From Roseomonas sp. (GTDB taxonomy: Bacteria; Pseudomonadota; Alphaproteobacteria; Acetobacterales; Acetobacteraceae), in assembly GCA_020249285.1 (NCBI GenBank), contig JADCFX010000044.1, positions 30,057 through 94,056 of the forward strand: a stretch of DNA of 64,000 nt, in the 5' to 3' direction. The position numbers and the translations under genes were made by a program. The notes beneath the pieces were generated by a model. That model saw only the letters and a program-made list of their open reading frames with translations, searched no databases and was not told the origin of the DNA. Every line of letters starts with the position of its first letter. The first letter of the stretch is position 1. Below are positions 8,925 through 17,839 of the stretch, in pieces.

Positions 8925-9349
8925 CCCTGGTTAAGGCGTTTGAACAGGAAATACCGCGCATGGCCGGGCGGATGATCCTCGATGCTGCCGAAAAGCGCAT
9001 AGCCGTGCTTTTCGTAAAAAGGCCGCGCCTGGAAGGAAAGGGTATCAAGCCAGACGCCGATGCAGCCTCTGGCGCGGGCTTCGGCCTCCAATCGCTTCAG
9101 CAGGCTTGAACCAAGTCCCCCACCACGCAGATCTTCAGGCAAAAACAGGTAGTGCAAATGATACCAGGCGCCCCAGCACCAGCCGAAAGCGCCACCAACG
9201 GGTTCAGCTTCAGCAGAACGACGCACGACCAGTGACAGCGGCTTATATCCATGGCTGCCGATGAAGGGCGCATTGAGCGCTTCCAGCCCCTTCAACGCGA
9301 CCTTGGCAGCGGGATCATTCTCAATTTCCGAAACTGTGATCTCGGCCAT
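8921..9349 (-). CDS. GNAT-family N-acetyltransferase
   Basis: A 142-residue protein with the GNAT acetyl-CoA-binding pattern: LRGGGLGSSLLKRLEAEAR near residue 85 is motif A (R/Q-x-x-G-x-G), followed by a C-terminal FYEKHGYALFG segment typical of the fold. The substrate is not predictable. It sits between fabD (2 bases upstream) and fabG (4-base overlap) on the same strand, so it is probably expressed with fatty-acid synthesis genes, which is not the usual place for a GNAT. No role in lipid synthesis is implied by sequence. Confidence 0.8.
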   Translation of the reverse strand: MAEITVSEIENDPAAKVALKGLEALNAPFIGSHGYKPLSLVVRRSAEAEPVGGAFGWCWGAWYHLHYLFLPEDLRGGGLGSSLLKRLEAEARARGCIGVWLDTLSFQARPFYEKHGYALFGSIEDHPPGHARYFLFKRLNQG

Positions 9350-9351
9350 GA

Positions 9352-10311
9352 TCAGAGCGACTTCAGGAAGGCTTCAAGCTCGGCCGGATTGCCGATGGCA
9401 AGGGCAGTCGCTTCCGGCGCATTGCGCTTCATGAGGCCGGTCAGCACCTTGCCCGAGCCGACCTCGACAAATTTATCACAGCCCATGGCGGCCATGGCGG
9501 CGACGCATTCGCGCCAGCGCACTGTGCCGGTCACTTGGCGCACCAGCAAATCGCGGATTTCGGCGGGGTCGGTCGCTTTAGCGGCGGTCACATTGGCCAC
9601 CACGGGCACGGCAGGCGCCTGCATGGTGGCCTGGGCAAGCGCTTCCGCCATCGCGTCCGCTGCGGGTGCCATCAAAGCGCAATGGAAGGGTGCGGAGACC
9701 GGCAGCAGCATGGCGCGCTTCACGCCCTTTTCCTTGGCGATTTCAATGGCGCGCTCAACAGCCGCCTTGGCGCCGGAAATCACCACCTGGCCGCCGCCAT
9801 TGTCGTTCGCGGCTTCCACAACCTCGGCCTTGTTGGTTTCGGGATTGGTCGCGGCGGCGGCGCAAATTTCCTGCGCCAGATCAATCTCCGCGCCCAAAAG
9901 TGCCGCCATGGCGCCAGTGCCGGGGGGCGTGGCCTTTTGCATGGCCTCGCCGCGCAGGCGCAGAAGCCTTGCGGCGGTGGCGATATCGAAAGCGCCGGCG
10001 GCGGTCAGCGCGCTGTATTCGCCAAGCGAATGGCCGGCCACCAGCGCCACGCGCGCGGCAAGCCCAAAGCCGCCTTCGGCTTCCAAGGCACGCACCACGG
10101 CCAGAGAATGCGCCATCAGCGCCGGCTGGGCATTGGCCGTCAGCGTCAATTCTTCCTGCGGGCCTTCCCACATCAGCTTGCTGAGCTTCTGGCCCAAAGC
10201 ATCATCCACTTCCTGGAAGACGTGGCGGGCAGAAGGAAAGGCATCGGCCAGGTCGCGGCCCATGCCGACAGCCTGGCTCCCCTGGCCGGGGAAGACGAAA
10301 GCGAAGGCCAT
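9352..10311 (-). CDS. fabD: Malonyl-CoA:ACP transacylase FabD
   Basis: Transfers malonyl from CoA to acyl-carrier protein, providing the extender for fatty-acid synthesis. The 319-residue sequence opens with FVFPGQGSQAVGMGRDLA, has the catalytic serine in AGHSLGEYSAL near residue 97 and the second active-site His in PVSAPFHCALM near residue 205. The ending GSGKVLTGLMKR is typical. It heads the minus-strand unit fabD-GNAT-fabG-phhB. A terminator-like hairpin lies just upstream, separating it from the Bug receptor gene. Confidence 0.95.
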   Translation of the reverse strand: MAFAFVFPGQGSQAVGMGRDLADAFPSARHVFQEVDDALGQKLSKLMWEGPQEELTLTANAQPALMAHSLAVVRALEAEGGFGLAARVALVAGHSLGEYSALTAAGAFDIATAARLLRLRGEAMQKATPPGTGAMAALLGAEIDLAQEICAAAATNPETNKAEVVEAANDNGGGQVVISGAKAAVERAIEIAKEKGVKRAMLLPVSAPFHCALMAPAADAMAEALAQATMQAPAVPVVANVTAAKATDPAEIRDLLVRQVTGTVRWRECVAAMAAMGCDKFVEVGSGKVLTGLMKRNAPEATALAIGNPAELEAFLKSL

Positions 10312-10332
10312 GATGATAAGTCCGTTACTGTT

Positions 10333-10366
10333 AAAAAGGTCAGGCCGCGCGAATGGCCGCGCGGCC
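10333..10366 (-). terminator. Rho-independent terminator of the Bug receptor gene
   Basis: On the minus strand a nine-pair perfect stem (arms at 10358-10366 and 10343-10351, six-base loop) is followed after a few bases by TTTTT (A run at 10333-10337 on the plus strand). It sits just downstream of the receptor gene and before fabD, so it would insulate fabD from it. Confidence 0.6.
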
Positions 10367-10383
10367 CCGGCTTGTCAACCGCG

Positions 10384-11355
10384 TCAGTTCATCTGGATAT
10401 TCGCGTCCCGCACCACCTGCTTCCAACGGGCGAGTTCCGCCGAAATCGTGGCGCCCAATTCCTGAGGCGTGGAAGCATCAATGGTGAAGCCGGCTGCCGT
10501 CAGGCGCTGCTTGGTCTCCGGCGTGCGGAGCGCAGCCACAATCACCTCATGCAGCCGGGCGATGGCCGGCGCGGGCGTGCCTGCCGGGGCCAGAAAGGCG
10601 GACCAGGAAGCCGAAAGCACATCGGGCAGGCCCGCTTCCACCATTGTCGGCACATCCGGCAGGCCGGAAAAGCGCTTGGTGCCGGCAATGGCAATGGCGC
10701 GCAAAGCGCCTGAAACCACATGCGGGCGCACGGTTGCCGCATTCAGGATGCCGATCTGCACCTGGCCTTGGATCATGGCGGTGACGGCTGGGGCGCCGCC
10801 GGGGAAGGGGATATGCGTCGCCTCGGTCCCTGTGCGCTTCAGGAAAAGCTCCATGCCCAATTGCTCGGTGGAGCCCACGCCGCCCGAGCAATAGGAAGCC
10901 CGGCCCGCTTCGCGCTTCAGCCAGGCCACCACCTCGGCCACAGTGGTCGCGGGCACATCCTTGTTCACGACCAGCATATTGGGGACCGACATCGCCAAAC
11001 TGACCGGGGCGAAATCCTTCTCAGGGTCATAGCCGGGGCGGGACATGACAGCGGGGTTGATGGTCATGGTGCCGCTGGCGGCGACAATCAGCGTATGGCC
11101 ATCGGGCGGCTGCGCCGCGACATGACGGGCGGCGATGGCCCCGGTGGCGCCGGGGCGGTTTTCCACCACCACATTCTGGCCAAGGGCTGCCTGCATGGCG
11201 GGTGCGACCAGCCGCGCCACCAAATCATTCGGGCCACCCGGGGCGAAGGGCACTACCAGCACCACGGGGCGGCTTGGCGCCCAGGTGCCTTGCGCGCGGG
11301 CCTGGGCGGCCAGCAGCGCCAAGGGCAGGCCTATCACTATGCTGCGACGATTCAT
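10384..11355 (-). CDS. Bug-family tripartite tricarboxylate transporter substrate-binding protein
   Basis: Periplasmic solute receptor of the TctC/Bug family, 323 residues. The N-terminus MNRRSIVIGLPLALLAAQARA is a signal peptide cleaved at about residue 21. The mature start carries family motifs RPVVLVVPFAPGGPNDLVAR and VVENRPGATGAIAARHVA, and GYDPEKDFAPVSL follows near residue 115. No TctA/TctB membrane genes are adjacent. Orphan receptors like this are abundant in Betaproteobacteria and Acetobacteraceae, and their ligands are mostly unknown carboxylates. A terminator follows the gene, so it is probably monocistronic. Confidence 0.92.
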   Translation of the reverse strand: MNRRSIVIGLPLALLAAQARAQGTWAPSRPVVLVVPFAPGGPNDLVARLVAPAMQAALGQNVVVENRPGATGAIAARHVAAQPPDGHTLIVAASGTMTINPAVMSRPGYDPEKDFAPVSLAMSVPNMLVVNKDVPATTVAEVVAWLKREAGRASYCSGGVGSTEQLGMELFLKRTGTEATHIPFPGGAPAVTAMIQGQVQIGILNAATVRPHVVSGALRAIAIAGTKRFSGLPDVPTMVEAGLPDVLSASWSAFLAPAGTPAPAIARLHEVIVAALRTPETKQRLTAAGFTIDASTPQELGATISAELARWKQVVRDANIQMN

Positions 11356-11546
11356 CCGGAAGCTCCCCGCGTTTTCTTGATGTTATTAAGCATAAAGTAG
11401 GGTCAGGCGACAGCCAGGGCTTGCTTTCAAGCCCCGCTTCGTGCTTTACGCCCCGCTCCCCTGCCGGGTGCAAGGCAAGTGCCCGGCTATGCCCCTATGC
11501 GTGCCCCATCCCGGGGCCAGGGCTGAGTCAGCCAAAGGGAGATCAC

Positions 11547-12023
11547 ATGCCGCTATACGAATGCGTGTTCATCGCACGCAATGATATCACGCAACAGCAG
11601 GTTGAAGCCATTGCCGACCAGGTCGCCGCGACGGTCGCCGAAGGCGGTGGCGAAGTGCGCAAGCGCGAATATTGGGGCCTGCGCGGCCTTGCTTATCGCA
11701 TCAAGAAGAATCGCAAGGGGCATTACATGCTTCTTGGCCTTGATACGCCCCCAGCCGCGTTGAATGAAGCCGAACGTCAGCTTGGCCTGAATGAAGACGT
11801 GCTGCGCATGCTGACCGTGCGCGTGGAAGCGATTGAAGAAGCGCCTTCCGCTGTGCTGTCCAAGCGTGGCGGTGATGATCGGGACCGCGAAAAATCCTTC
11901 CGTGGCCCACGCCCGGCTGGCCGCTTTGGCTCCGGCCGTGGTGGCGGACGTGGCGATGACCGTGAGGAATTCCGTGCCCGCGGCCGCGACGAAATGGATA
12001 TGTCCATGGGGATTGAGGAATAG
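11547..12023 (+). CDS. rpsF: 30S ribosomal protein S6
   Basis: Ribosomal protein of the small-subunit platform that binds 16S rRNA together with S18. The product is 158 residues: a core of about 100 residues starting MPLYECVFIARNDI, with family patterns REYWGLRGLAYRIKKNRKGHYMLL and the segment ending MLTVRVEAIEE. A long charged Gly/Arg/Asp-rich tail (residues about 115-158) follows, longer than in Escherichia coli but common in alphaproteobacteria. The ATG at 11547 is preceded by AAAGGGAG. It heads the rpsF-rpsR-DUF2232-rplI operon; an ATG further upstream (11202) gives an unrelated extension and was rejected. Confidence 0.96.
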   Translation: MPLYECVFIARNDITQQQVEAIADQVAATVAEGGGEVRKREYWGLRGLAYRIKKNRKGHYMLLGLDTPPAALNEAERQLGLNEDVLRMLTVRVEAIEEAPSAVLSKRGGDDRDREKSFRGPRPAGRFGSGRGGGRGDDREEFRARGRDEMDMSMGIEE

Positions 12024-12026
12024 GCC

Positions 12027-12305
12027 ATGTCTGATAATGCAGATCTGATCCCCGCCGCCCGCCGCCCCGCCGTGGGGGCCCGCCGGCCCTTCCATCGTCG
12101 TCGTAAATCCTGCCCCTTCAGCGGGAATGGCGCGCCGAAGATTGATTATAAGGATGTGCGGTTGCTGTCGCGCTTCCTGTCTGAGCGCGGCAAGATCGTG
12201 CCGGCGCGCATTACCTCGGTTTCCGCGAAGAAGCAGCGCGAATTGGCCATTGCCATCAAGCGCGCGCGCTTCCTGGCGCTGCTGCCTTACGTGATTGCGG
12301 ATTAG
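12027..12305 (+). CDS. rpsR: 30S ribosomal protein S18
   Basis: Small basic ribosomal protein (92 residues) that forms a heterodimer with S6. Family patterns are [20 protein letters not shown], the segment [18 protein letters not shown], and the ending [12 protein letters not shown]. The first 25 residues are a variable extension common in alphaproteobacteria. It begins 3 bases after the rpsF stop and is followed by the DUF2232 gene after 23 bases. Confidence 0.97.
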   Translation: MSDNADLIPAARRPAVGARRPFHRRRKSCPFSGNGAPKIDYKDVRLLSRFLSERGKIVPARITSVSAKKQRELAIAIKRARFLALLPYVIAD

Positions 12306-12328
12306 GCAGCACATAGCGGCGAAGGGGC

Positions 12329-13255
12329 ATGGGAAAAGCCATGGAAATCAGGCGTAGCCTGTTGGATGATCCGCGTTGGCTTGCGGCGGCGATTGGTGGG
12401 ATTGCTTCCGCCATCGCAGCGCTATGGGCCATGCGCGGGCTTCCGCTGGGCTTTGCTGCTTTCTGGCTGACATCGCTCCCCATCTTCGCCGCCGGGCTTG
12501 GCTTTGGCAGTGCCTCGGCCTTTGGTGCGCTTTGTGTTGGCACCTTGATGGTGCTGATCCTGGCGAGTGAATGGCCGGCACTGATCTATCTGCTTGGCTT
12601 CGCGCTGCCAGCGCTGCTGATGGTGGCAACGGGGCTGCGCGGCGGCAGGCTTGATGCTGCCCTGCCATTGGCGTTGAGCGGCATTTGGCCGGCGCTGGTG
12701 ATCCTGCTGGTGGCGGTGCTGCTGGCGGGTTCTCCCGGTGGGTTTGACGGGGCCTTGATTTCCTCGGTCAAGCAGGGGCTTTCGCGCATGGGCATTGCGG
12801 ATGCCGGTATGCCGGTGGAGCAATTGGCGCGCATCATGGCGCCCGCCATGGCGGGTTGGATGGTGGCGGCACTGATCCTATGCGGGATTGGGGCGCAAAC
12901 TGCGCTCACGCGCCGCGGCATGGCTTTGGCCGCAACGCCGCTCTGGCGCGAAACACACTTGCCGATCTGGTATGGCTTTCTGCCTGGCGCGGCGGCGTTA
13001 ATCTGGCTGAGCGGCATGGGCGGCGATAGCAGCCTGCCGCTTGCGCTGTTTATGGTGCTGTTGCTGCCCTTTTTTCTGCTGGGGCTTGCCGCGGTGCATC
13101 GGCGTTCTGCCGGTCGTACCGCCCGGCCCTTCATGCTTGGTGTATTCTACGCCGGGCTTGTGATTTTGAGCGTGCCGGCCGCGATCGCGGTTACGGCCTT
13201 CGGCATTTTCGAACAATGGGGGCGGCGCAATGAGCCGCCCGGAGGCAAGACATGA
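12329..13255 (+). CDS. DUF2232 family integral membrane protein
   Basis: A 308-residue polytopic inner-membrane protein with about eight hydrophobic segments and no catalytic motif that I can see. DUF2232 proteins are typically encoded between rpsR and rplI in Rhodospirillales, exactly as here; the family is distantly similar to the YybS membrane proteins, and its role is unknown. Start is uncertain: ATG 12329 or ATG 12341, each with an imperfectly spaced purine-rich site. Its stop overlaps the start of rplI by 4 bases (ATGA), so its translation may be coupled to L9 synthesis. Confidence 0.82.
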   Translation: MGKAMEIRRSLLDDPRWLAAAIGGIASAIAALWAMRGLPLGFAAFWLTSLPIFAAGLGFGSASAFGALCVGTLMVLILASEWPALIYLLGFALPALLMVATGLRGGRLDAALPLALSGIWPALVILLVAVLLAGSPGGFDGALISSVKQGLSRMGIADAGMPVEQLARIMAPAMAGWMVAALILCGIGAQTALTRRGMALAATPLWRETHLPIWYGFLPGAAALIWLSGMGGDSSLPLALFMVLLLPFFLLGLAAVHRRSAGRTARPFMLGVFYAGLVILSVPAAIAVTAFGIFEQWGRRNEPPGGKT

Positions 13256-13809
13256 TTGACCTGATCCTGATGCAGCGCGTGGACAAGCTTGGCCAAATGG
13301 GTGAACGCGTGAAGGTGCGCCCTGGTTATGCGCGTAATTTCCTGTTGCCCACCGGCAAGGCGATCCGCGCCAGCAAGGCAAATCTTGAGCGCTTCGAACG
13401 CGATCGCGTTCAGCTTGAAGCGGACAATATCAAGCGCCGTGGTGAGGCAGAGCGTGTGGCCGAACGTGTGGCCGGGCTTGCTGTGATCATTATCCGCCAG
13501 GCGGGCGAAAGCGGCAGCCTATACGGTTCTGTGGTGTCGCGTGACATCGCGGTGGCCTGCACCGAAGCGGGTCTGACCGTCGCGCGCGAACAGGTGCTGT
13601 TGGGCGAGCCGATCAAGGCCGTGGGCGTCAGCACCGTTCAAGTGGAACTGCACCCCGAAGTGCAGATCCCGGTGGTGGTGAATGTGGCGCGCAGCCGCGA
13701 AGAGGCGGAAAAGCAGATACGCGGTGAAAACGCGGCTGCCGCTACCCAGGCCGAAAGCCTGGAAGCAGAATTGGCGGCTGAGATGGCGGCGACGGAAGAA
13801 GCTGGCTGA
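13252..13809 (+). CDS. rplI: 50S ribosomal protein L9
   Basis: Large-subunit protein that binds 23S rRNA near the L1 stalk. Of 185 residues, the N-domain shows the L9 pattern [20 protein letters not shown] with a preceding ILMQRVDKL, then the long connecting helix (about residues 40-75) and the C-domain with [13 protein letters not shown] and [17 protein letters not shown]. An Ala/Glu-rich tail of about 35 residues extends past the usual end. It is the last gene of the S6-S18 operon and is followed by a good terminator. Confidence 0.96.
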   Translation: MIDLILMQRVDKLGQMGERVKVRPGYARNFLLPTGKAIRASKANLERFERDRVQLEADNIKRRGEAERVAERVAGLAVIIIRQAGESGSLYGSVVSRDIAVACTEAGLTVAREQVLLGEPIKAVGVSTVQVELHPEVQIPVVVNVARSREEAEKQIRGENAAAATQAESLEAELAAEMAATEEAG

Positions 13810-13816
13810 GACTGGG

Positions 13817-13842
13817 CGGGGGCCTTGCCCCCGTTTCCCTTG
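13817..13842 (+). terminator. Rho-independent terminator of the rpsF-rplI operon
   Basis: A seven-pair GC stem (CGGGGGC at 13817-13823, GCCCCCG at 13827-13833) closes a three-base loop and runs into TTTCCCTT. It begins 8 bases after the rplI stop codon. Confidence 0.75.
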
Positions 13843-13887
13843 CTTGTGCGTCTTGTTCGCATAGGTCCATCTGGCTCGCGCCACATT

Positions 13888-13942
13888 TGTGTCTGGTCGC
13901 ATGGTCTGAGCAGCCAAGTGATGCACCTTGGCTTGAAAACAT
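13888..13942 (-). repeat. Degenerate copy of the dispersed palindromic repeat (reverse orientation)
   Basis: Read on the minus strand this matches the repeat at 14758, 24538 and 32334: TTTTCAAGCCAAG, then CACTTGGC, then ATGCGACCA. The inner stem is imperfect and the outer arms (GCATTTTC with GAAAATGC) no longer pair, and both GANTC sites seen in intact copies are lost. It ends 2 bases from the stop of the EcsC-like gene and lies inverted relative to the copy on the other side of that gene. Confidence 0.7.
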
Positions 13943-13943
13943 T

Positions 13944-14753
13944 CTACCCCCTCGAAAAAGCCACATCCCGCGTTGCTGCCAGCGCCTCATAAGCCGCGCG
14001 CACCGGCGCCGCGCCATGCACGCGTTCCAGCCGCCTCAGCGTGAAATGCCCGCGCGCGACGCTGCGGAAATGTTCCAGAAACGCTAGGTTGATCGCGGCC
14101 CCTGCCGCGGCACCAATCAGCGGCGCTGCCTGGGCGGAAAGCTTCAGCCCCACGGGTCCCACAAAGCGCGCCGAGATGGCGGCAATAAAGCCCGGCAGCA
14201 CGGTTGCGCCGATGCTTCCCTTAAGTGCCTCGGCCAAGGCGATGCGGAGCGCGAAATAGCCGGATTCAGCCGCATCATCAGCGCGCCCGCGCCCGCCTAA
14301 CGCAAAAATCTTCAGGCATTCGGCGGCGATTTCCGGGCGCGACAAATCCTCGCCCTCCTCAGCCGCGATGGCGGCGATTTGGCGCAACAAAACAGTCGTG
14401 GAAACTGGCAATTCCACCAGCGTGCCAGCTAGGCCAAAGGCGCCGCCGGCGGCGCCGGTTGCCGCAGCCAGCCCGCGATGCAGCCAGGATGACGGCAAAA
14501 TTGAAGGTGTGGCCGCCGGCGATGACCGCAGCGCTACCCCCATGGCCGTTGTCAGCGCTGTTCGCACCGCGCCTTGCAGCCCGCCTTGCAGGGGGCCTGG
14601 CAAGCGCGCGGTCAGGGCTTCAATCGGTGTCCCCACCGTCGCCGAAAGCCGCGCGGCGAGGGAGGGGTTTTCCAACGCGTCAAACGCCGCGCGCAATTCC
14701 GCCTCTGCCCGGCCTGATAGCGGCGGTGGTGTGGTGCTGACCGTGAGGCTCAT
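13944..14753 (-). CDS. EcsC-family protein
   Basis: A 269-residue alphaproteobacterial EcsC-like protein, Ala/Gly-rich with amphipathic helical stretches (for example ATGAAGGAFGLAGTLVELPV near residue 105) and the family segment VLLRQIAAIAAEEGEDL. The first EcsC member, from Bacillus, is linked to an ABC exporter; the function of this subfamily is unknown. I chose the ATG at 14753. The open frame extends 19 codons upstream, but that extension is merely translated repeat sequence. The gene is tightly framed by two inverted copies of the dispersed repeat. No partner gene is adjacent. Confidence 0.72.
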   Translation of the reverse strand: MSLTVSTTPPPLSGRAEAELRAAFDALENPSLAARLSATVGTPIEALTARLPGPLQGGLQGAVRTALTTAMGVALRSSPAATPSILPSSWLHRGLAAATGAAGGAFGLAGTLVELPVSTTVLLRQIAAIAAEEGEDLSRPEIAAECLKIFALGGRGRADDAAESGYFALRIALAEALKGSIGATVLPGFIAAISARFVGPVGLKLSAQAAPLIGAAAGAAINLAFLEHFRSVARGHFTLRRLERVHGAAPVRAAYEALAATRDVAFSRG

Positions 14754-14757
14754 GGCT

Positions 14758-14848
14758 GGAGCATTTTCAAGCCGAGTGTGCGCACTTGGCGACTCGGAAA
14801 ATGCGACCAAACATAGGTTAGGCCATGTCTGGTGAGCGGATGCGAAGC
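14758..14848 (+). repeat. Dispersed palindromic repeat, copy with 3' extension
   Basis: Core 14758-14813. Outer arms GCATTTTC and GAAAATGC enclose inner arms GCCGAGTG and CACTTGGC (one G-U pair) with a TGCG loop, followed by GACCAAACA. A second conserved block, GGTGAGCGGATGCGAAGC at 14831-14848, lies 70 bases from the start of the outer arm, almost the same spacing as in the copy at 24538. It contains one GACTC (GANTC) site. It sits between the EcsC-like gene and the 3' end of hslU. Confidence 0.85.
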
Positions 14849-14857
14849 AGGCATGGC

Positions 14858-16183
14858 CTATAAAATGTAGCGCGAAAGATCGGCGCTGGCGGCAAGCGGC
14901 GCCACGCGGTCGCGCACCATGGCGGCATCCACCGCAATGCTTTCGCCGCCGCGATCGGTCGCGGTGAAGGAGATTTCTTCCAGCAGACGTTCCAGCACGG
15001 TCGCCAGCCGCCGCGCGCCGATATTCTCCACACTCGCGTTGATTTCCGCGGCCAGATCAGCAATCGCTTCAACCGCATCGGGCGTGAAATCCAGCGCCAC
15101 GGATTCCGTGCCAAGCAATGCGGTATATTGTTTGAGCAGGGAATGTTCCGGCTCCGTCAAAATCCGACGAAAATCATCGCGCGACAGCGCCTTCAATTCC
15201 ACACGGATCGGCAAGCGACCCTGCAATTCCGGCAGCAAATCCGAAGGCTTCGCCAGATGAAACGCGCCGGAGGCGATGAACAGCACATGATCCGTCTTCA
15301 CCGGCCCGTGCTTGGTGGTGACGGTGGTGCCTTCAATCAGCGGCAGCAAATCGCGCTGCACGCCTTCACGCGAAACATCCCCACCGCGCATCCCGCTTTC
15401 GCTGGTGCGCGCACAAATCTTGTCAATCTCATCCAGGAACACGATGCCATTGGCTTCAACATTGGCGAGTGCTTCGCGCACCACCGCATCCTGATCCAAT
15501 AGCTTGTCGGCTTCATCCTTGAGCAACGCAGTGCGGGCTTCGGCCACCGTCATTTTGCGGGATTTGCTGCGCCCGCCAAACATCTTGCCAAACATATCTT
15601 GCAGATTCTGCATTTGCGGTGGCTGGCCGCCCGGCAGATCCATCATGCCAATCGGCATGGCCGGGCCGGAATCGGCCAATTGCACTTCAATCTCGCGGTT
15701 TTCCAACTGCCCTTCACGCAGCATGCGGCGGAACTTTAACCGTGTTTCGCCCGAAGCGCCTTCACCCACCAAGGCGGTCAGTAGGGTTTCCTCGGCGGCC
15801 AATTCCGCCTTGGCCTGCACACCCTTGCGCGCGGCGTCGCGGCCCATGGTGATGGCAACTTCCACCAGGTCACGAATGATGCTTTCCACATCGCGCCCGA
15901 CATAGCCAACTTCGGTGAATTTCGTCGCTTCCACCTTCAGAAACGGCGCATGCGCCAAACGCGCCAAACGCCGCGCGATTTCCGTCTTGCCGCAGCCGGT
16001 CGGCCCGATCATCAGAATGTTCTTCGGCACGACTTCTTCACGCAGCCCCGGGGCCAATTGCTGGCGTCGCCAACGGTTGCGCAAAGCAATCGCCACTGCG
16101 CGCTTGGCTTCCTGCTGGCCGACAATGTGGCGGTCAAGCTCCGAGACGATCTCACGCGGGGAGAGGTTCACGGTTTCGGTCAT
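14858..16183 (-). CDS. hslU: ATP-dependent protease ATPase subunit HslU
   Basis: AAA+ unfoldase (ClpY) that feeds substrates into the HslV peptidase. The 441-residue sequence starts with [22 protein letters not shown] compressed in the first 30 residues, then Walker [10 protein letters not shown] near residue 60, the pore loop EVGYVGRD near 90, the I-domain (about 110-240), Walker [12 protein letters not shown] near 250 and the C-terminal end DLSRYIL that docks into HslV. Its start overlaps the hslV stop by 4 bases, so the two subunits are co-translated. Confidence 0.96.
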   Translation of the reverse strand: MTETVNLSPREIVSELDRHIVGQQEAKRAVAIALRNRWRRQQLAPGLREEVVPKNILMIGPTGCGKTEIARRLARLAHAPFLKVEATKFTEVGYVGRDVESIIRDLVEVAITMGRDAARKGVQAKAELAAEETLLTALVGEGASGETRLKFRRMLREGQLENREIEVQLADSGPAMPIGMMDLPGGQPPQMQNLQDMFGKMFGGRSKSRKMTVAEARTALLKDEADKLLDQDAVVREALANVEANGIVFLDEIDKICARTSESGMRGGDVSREGVQRDLLPLIEGTTVTTKHGPVKTDHVLFIASGAFHLAKPSDLLPELQGRLPIRVELKALSRDDFRRILTEPEHSLLKQYTALLGTESVALDFTPDAVEAIADLAAEINASVENIGARRLATVLERLLEEISFTATDRGGESIAVDAAMVRDRVAPLAASADLSRYIL

Positions 16184-16758
16184 GGCGCGTCTCCCGCACT
16201 CGCGGCCAGGGTTTCAAGGATGATATTACCGTTCGTATAGACGCAGATATCCGCGGCAATCTTCATCGCGCGCCGGCAAATCTCCTCAGCTTCCACGCCT
16301 TCCACGGGCAGCAGCGCGCGCGCGGCGGAAAGCGCGTAATTGCCGCCGGACCCAATGCCGATAATGGCATCTTCCGGTTCCAGCACATCGCCCTGCCCGG
16401 TCACCAGCAAGGATCGTTTGTGGTCCGCCACCGCGAGCAAGGCTTCCAGGCGCCGCAAATAGCGATCCGTCCGCCAATCCTTCGCCAAATCCACGCAGGC
16501 GCGTTCCAATTGATCGGGGAAGCGTTCCAGCTTGGCTTCCAGCCTTTCCAGCAGCGTAAAGGCATCGGCCGTGGCGCCGGCGAAGCCCGCCAGCACCTTG
16601 TCGCCGGCGATGCGGCGGATTTTGCGCGCATTGCCCTTCACCACCGTCTGCCCGAGCGAAACCTGGCCATCGCCCGCCATCGCCACCTGCCCGCCCTTAC
16701 GGACGCAAAGAATGGTGGTGCCGTGCCAGCCCAGGGGGTCGTGTTGTGTCTGTGTCAT
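16180..16758 (-). CDS. hslV: ATP-dependent protease peptidase subunit HslV
   Basis: Threonine peptidase of the HslUV protease (192 residues before processing). The short propeptide [13 protein letters not shown] precedes the catalytic threonine in [11 protein letters not shown], so autocatalytic removal of about 13 residues is expected, as in other alphaproteobacterial HslV with a WHGTTI site. Other family patterns are [21 protein letters not shown] and [18 protein letters not shown] chose the ATG at 16758; the open frame continues upstream without family similarity. hslU overlaps downstream and hisB is divergent. Confidence 0.95.
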   Translation of the reverse strand: MTQTQHDPLGWHGTTILCVRKGGQVAMAGDGQVSLGQTVVKGNARKIRRIAGDKVLAGFAGATADAFTLLERLEAKLERFPDQLERACVDLAKDWRTDRYLRRLEALLAVADHKRSLLVTGQGDVLEPEDAIIGIGSGGNYALSAARALLPVEGVEAEEICRRAMKIAADICVYTNGNIILETLAASAGDAP

Positions 16759-16848
16759 GGGTGCAGAAATGGCGCGACTGGGGCGCGGAGACAACCACAC
16801 CCCCGCTTTCGGTTGCATCCCCCCCGCTGCGGGGCGTAGTTAGGCTGC

Positions 16849-17463
16849 ATGAAGACCACCCCGCCCTGGAACCGCCGCGCGGAAATCAGCCGCGAGACCT
16901 CGGAAACCGCGATCACCGTCGCCCTTGGCCTGGATGGCGAAGGCCGCGCGGATATCGCCACTGGCATTGGCTTTCTGGACCATATGCTGACCGCACTAGC
17001 CCGCCATGGGCTGTTCGACCTGAAGGTGCGGGCGAAGGGCGATTTGCACATAGATTTTCACCACACCACGGAAGATGTCGGCATCGTCATCGGCCAATGC
17101 CTGCGTCAGGCGCTGGGAGATAAGCGCGGCATTCGCCGCTACGGTGCCGCGGTGATCCCGATGGACGAGGCTTTGGCCGAGGCGGCAGTTGATATTTCTG
17201 GCAGGCCCTTCCTCGCTTGGTCCGTCACTTTCGCCCAGCCCAAGATTGGCGAAATGGATACGGAATTGTTCGAAGAATTCTTCCGCGCCCTTGCCTTCAA
17301 TGCCGGCATTACGCTGCATGTGACGCAGAAAGCCGGCACCAATGCGCATCACGTGGCGGAAGCCTGCTTCAAGGCTTTGGCGCGTGCGTTGCGCGAAGCG
17401 GTGGAGCCGGACCCGCGCGCCATCAGCGCCATTCCCTCCACCAAGGGCGTGCTGGAAGCCTGA
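16849..17463 (+). CDS. hisB: Imidazoleglycerol-phosphate dehydratase HisB
   Basis: Catalyses the dehydration of imidazoleglycerol phosphate in histidine synthesis; manganese enzyme. The 204 residues carry the repeated metal-binding His motifs: [13 protein letters not shown] near residue 43, [10 protein letters not shown] near 68, and the second-half equivalents in [22 protein letters not shown] near 160. The C-terminal STKGVL is a family hallmark. Monofunctional, without the phosphatase half found in enterics. It is followed after one base by the DUF2628 gene, then hisH and hisA. Confidence 0.96.
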   Translation: MKTTPPWNRRAEISRETSETAITVALGLDGEGRADIATGIGFLDHMLTALARHGLFDLKVRAKGDLHIDFHHTTEDVGIVIGQCLRQALGDKRGIRRYGAAVIPMDEALAEAAVDISGRPFLAWSVTFAQPKIGEMDTELFEEFFRALAFNAGITLHVTQKAGTNAHHVAEACFKALARALREAVEPDPRAISAIPSTKGVLEA

Positions 17464-17464
17464 G

Positions 17465-17839
17465 ATGCGCATCTGGACCGTTCATCAGCGCCCGGCTTTG
17501 GCCGGCAAGCCCGTGCGGACGGTGATGGTGCGGGAAGGGTTTTCCTGGTTGGCGGCGCTGTTTCCATTGTTCTGGTTTCTGGCCAAGCGGCTTTGGCTGG
17601 TGGCGGCGCTGTATTTCTCACTCGCCACATTCATGGGCTTCGTGCTGCCCTCCGGCATTTCCCCCTGGGCATTGATAGCCCTGCAAATCCTGACAGGGTT
17701 TGAGGCGCGGAACCTTCAGCGCTGGAGTCTGGAACGGCAAGGTTTCCGCCTGATGGGCGTGGTGCAGGGAAAGAATGAGGACGGCGCTGTTTTGAACCTG
17801 GCCGATCGTCGCCCCGATCTGGCGCAGGGCCTGGCATGA
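17465..17839 (+). CDS. DUF2628 family membrane protein
   Basis: A 124-residue protein resembling DUF2628. The N-terminal part contains REGFSWLAALFPLFWFL, the family signature near residue 24, followed by two or three hydrophobic segments (about residues 30-80), then a soluble end with GFEARNLQRWSLERQGF. Function is unknown. It is embedded between hisB (1-base gap) and hisH (4-base ATGA overlap), an arrangement seen in several alphaproteobacteria; nothing in it suggests a histidine enzyme. Confidence 0.8.
   Translation: MRIWTVHQRPALAGKPVRTVMVREGFSWLAALFPLFWFLAKRLWLVAALYFSLATFMGFVLPSGISPWALIALQILTGFEARNLQRWSLERQGFRLMGVVQGKNEDGAVLNLADRRPDLAQGLA

Noticed and set aside
9251..10713. Long plus-strand frames (about 400 codons) opposite fabD and the Bug receptor
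   Set aside because: Both minus-strand genes have unmistakable motifs; the plus frames are Ser/Ala/Arg-rich shadows.
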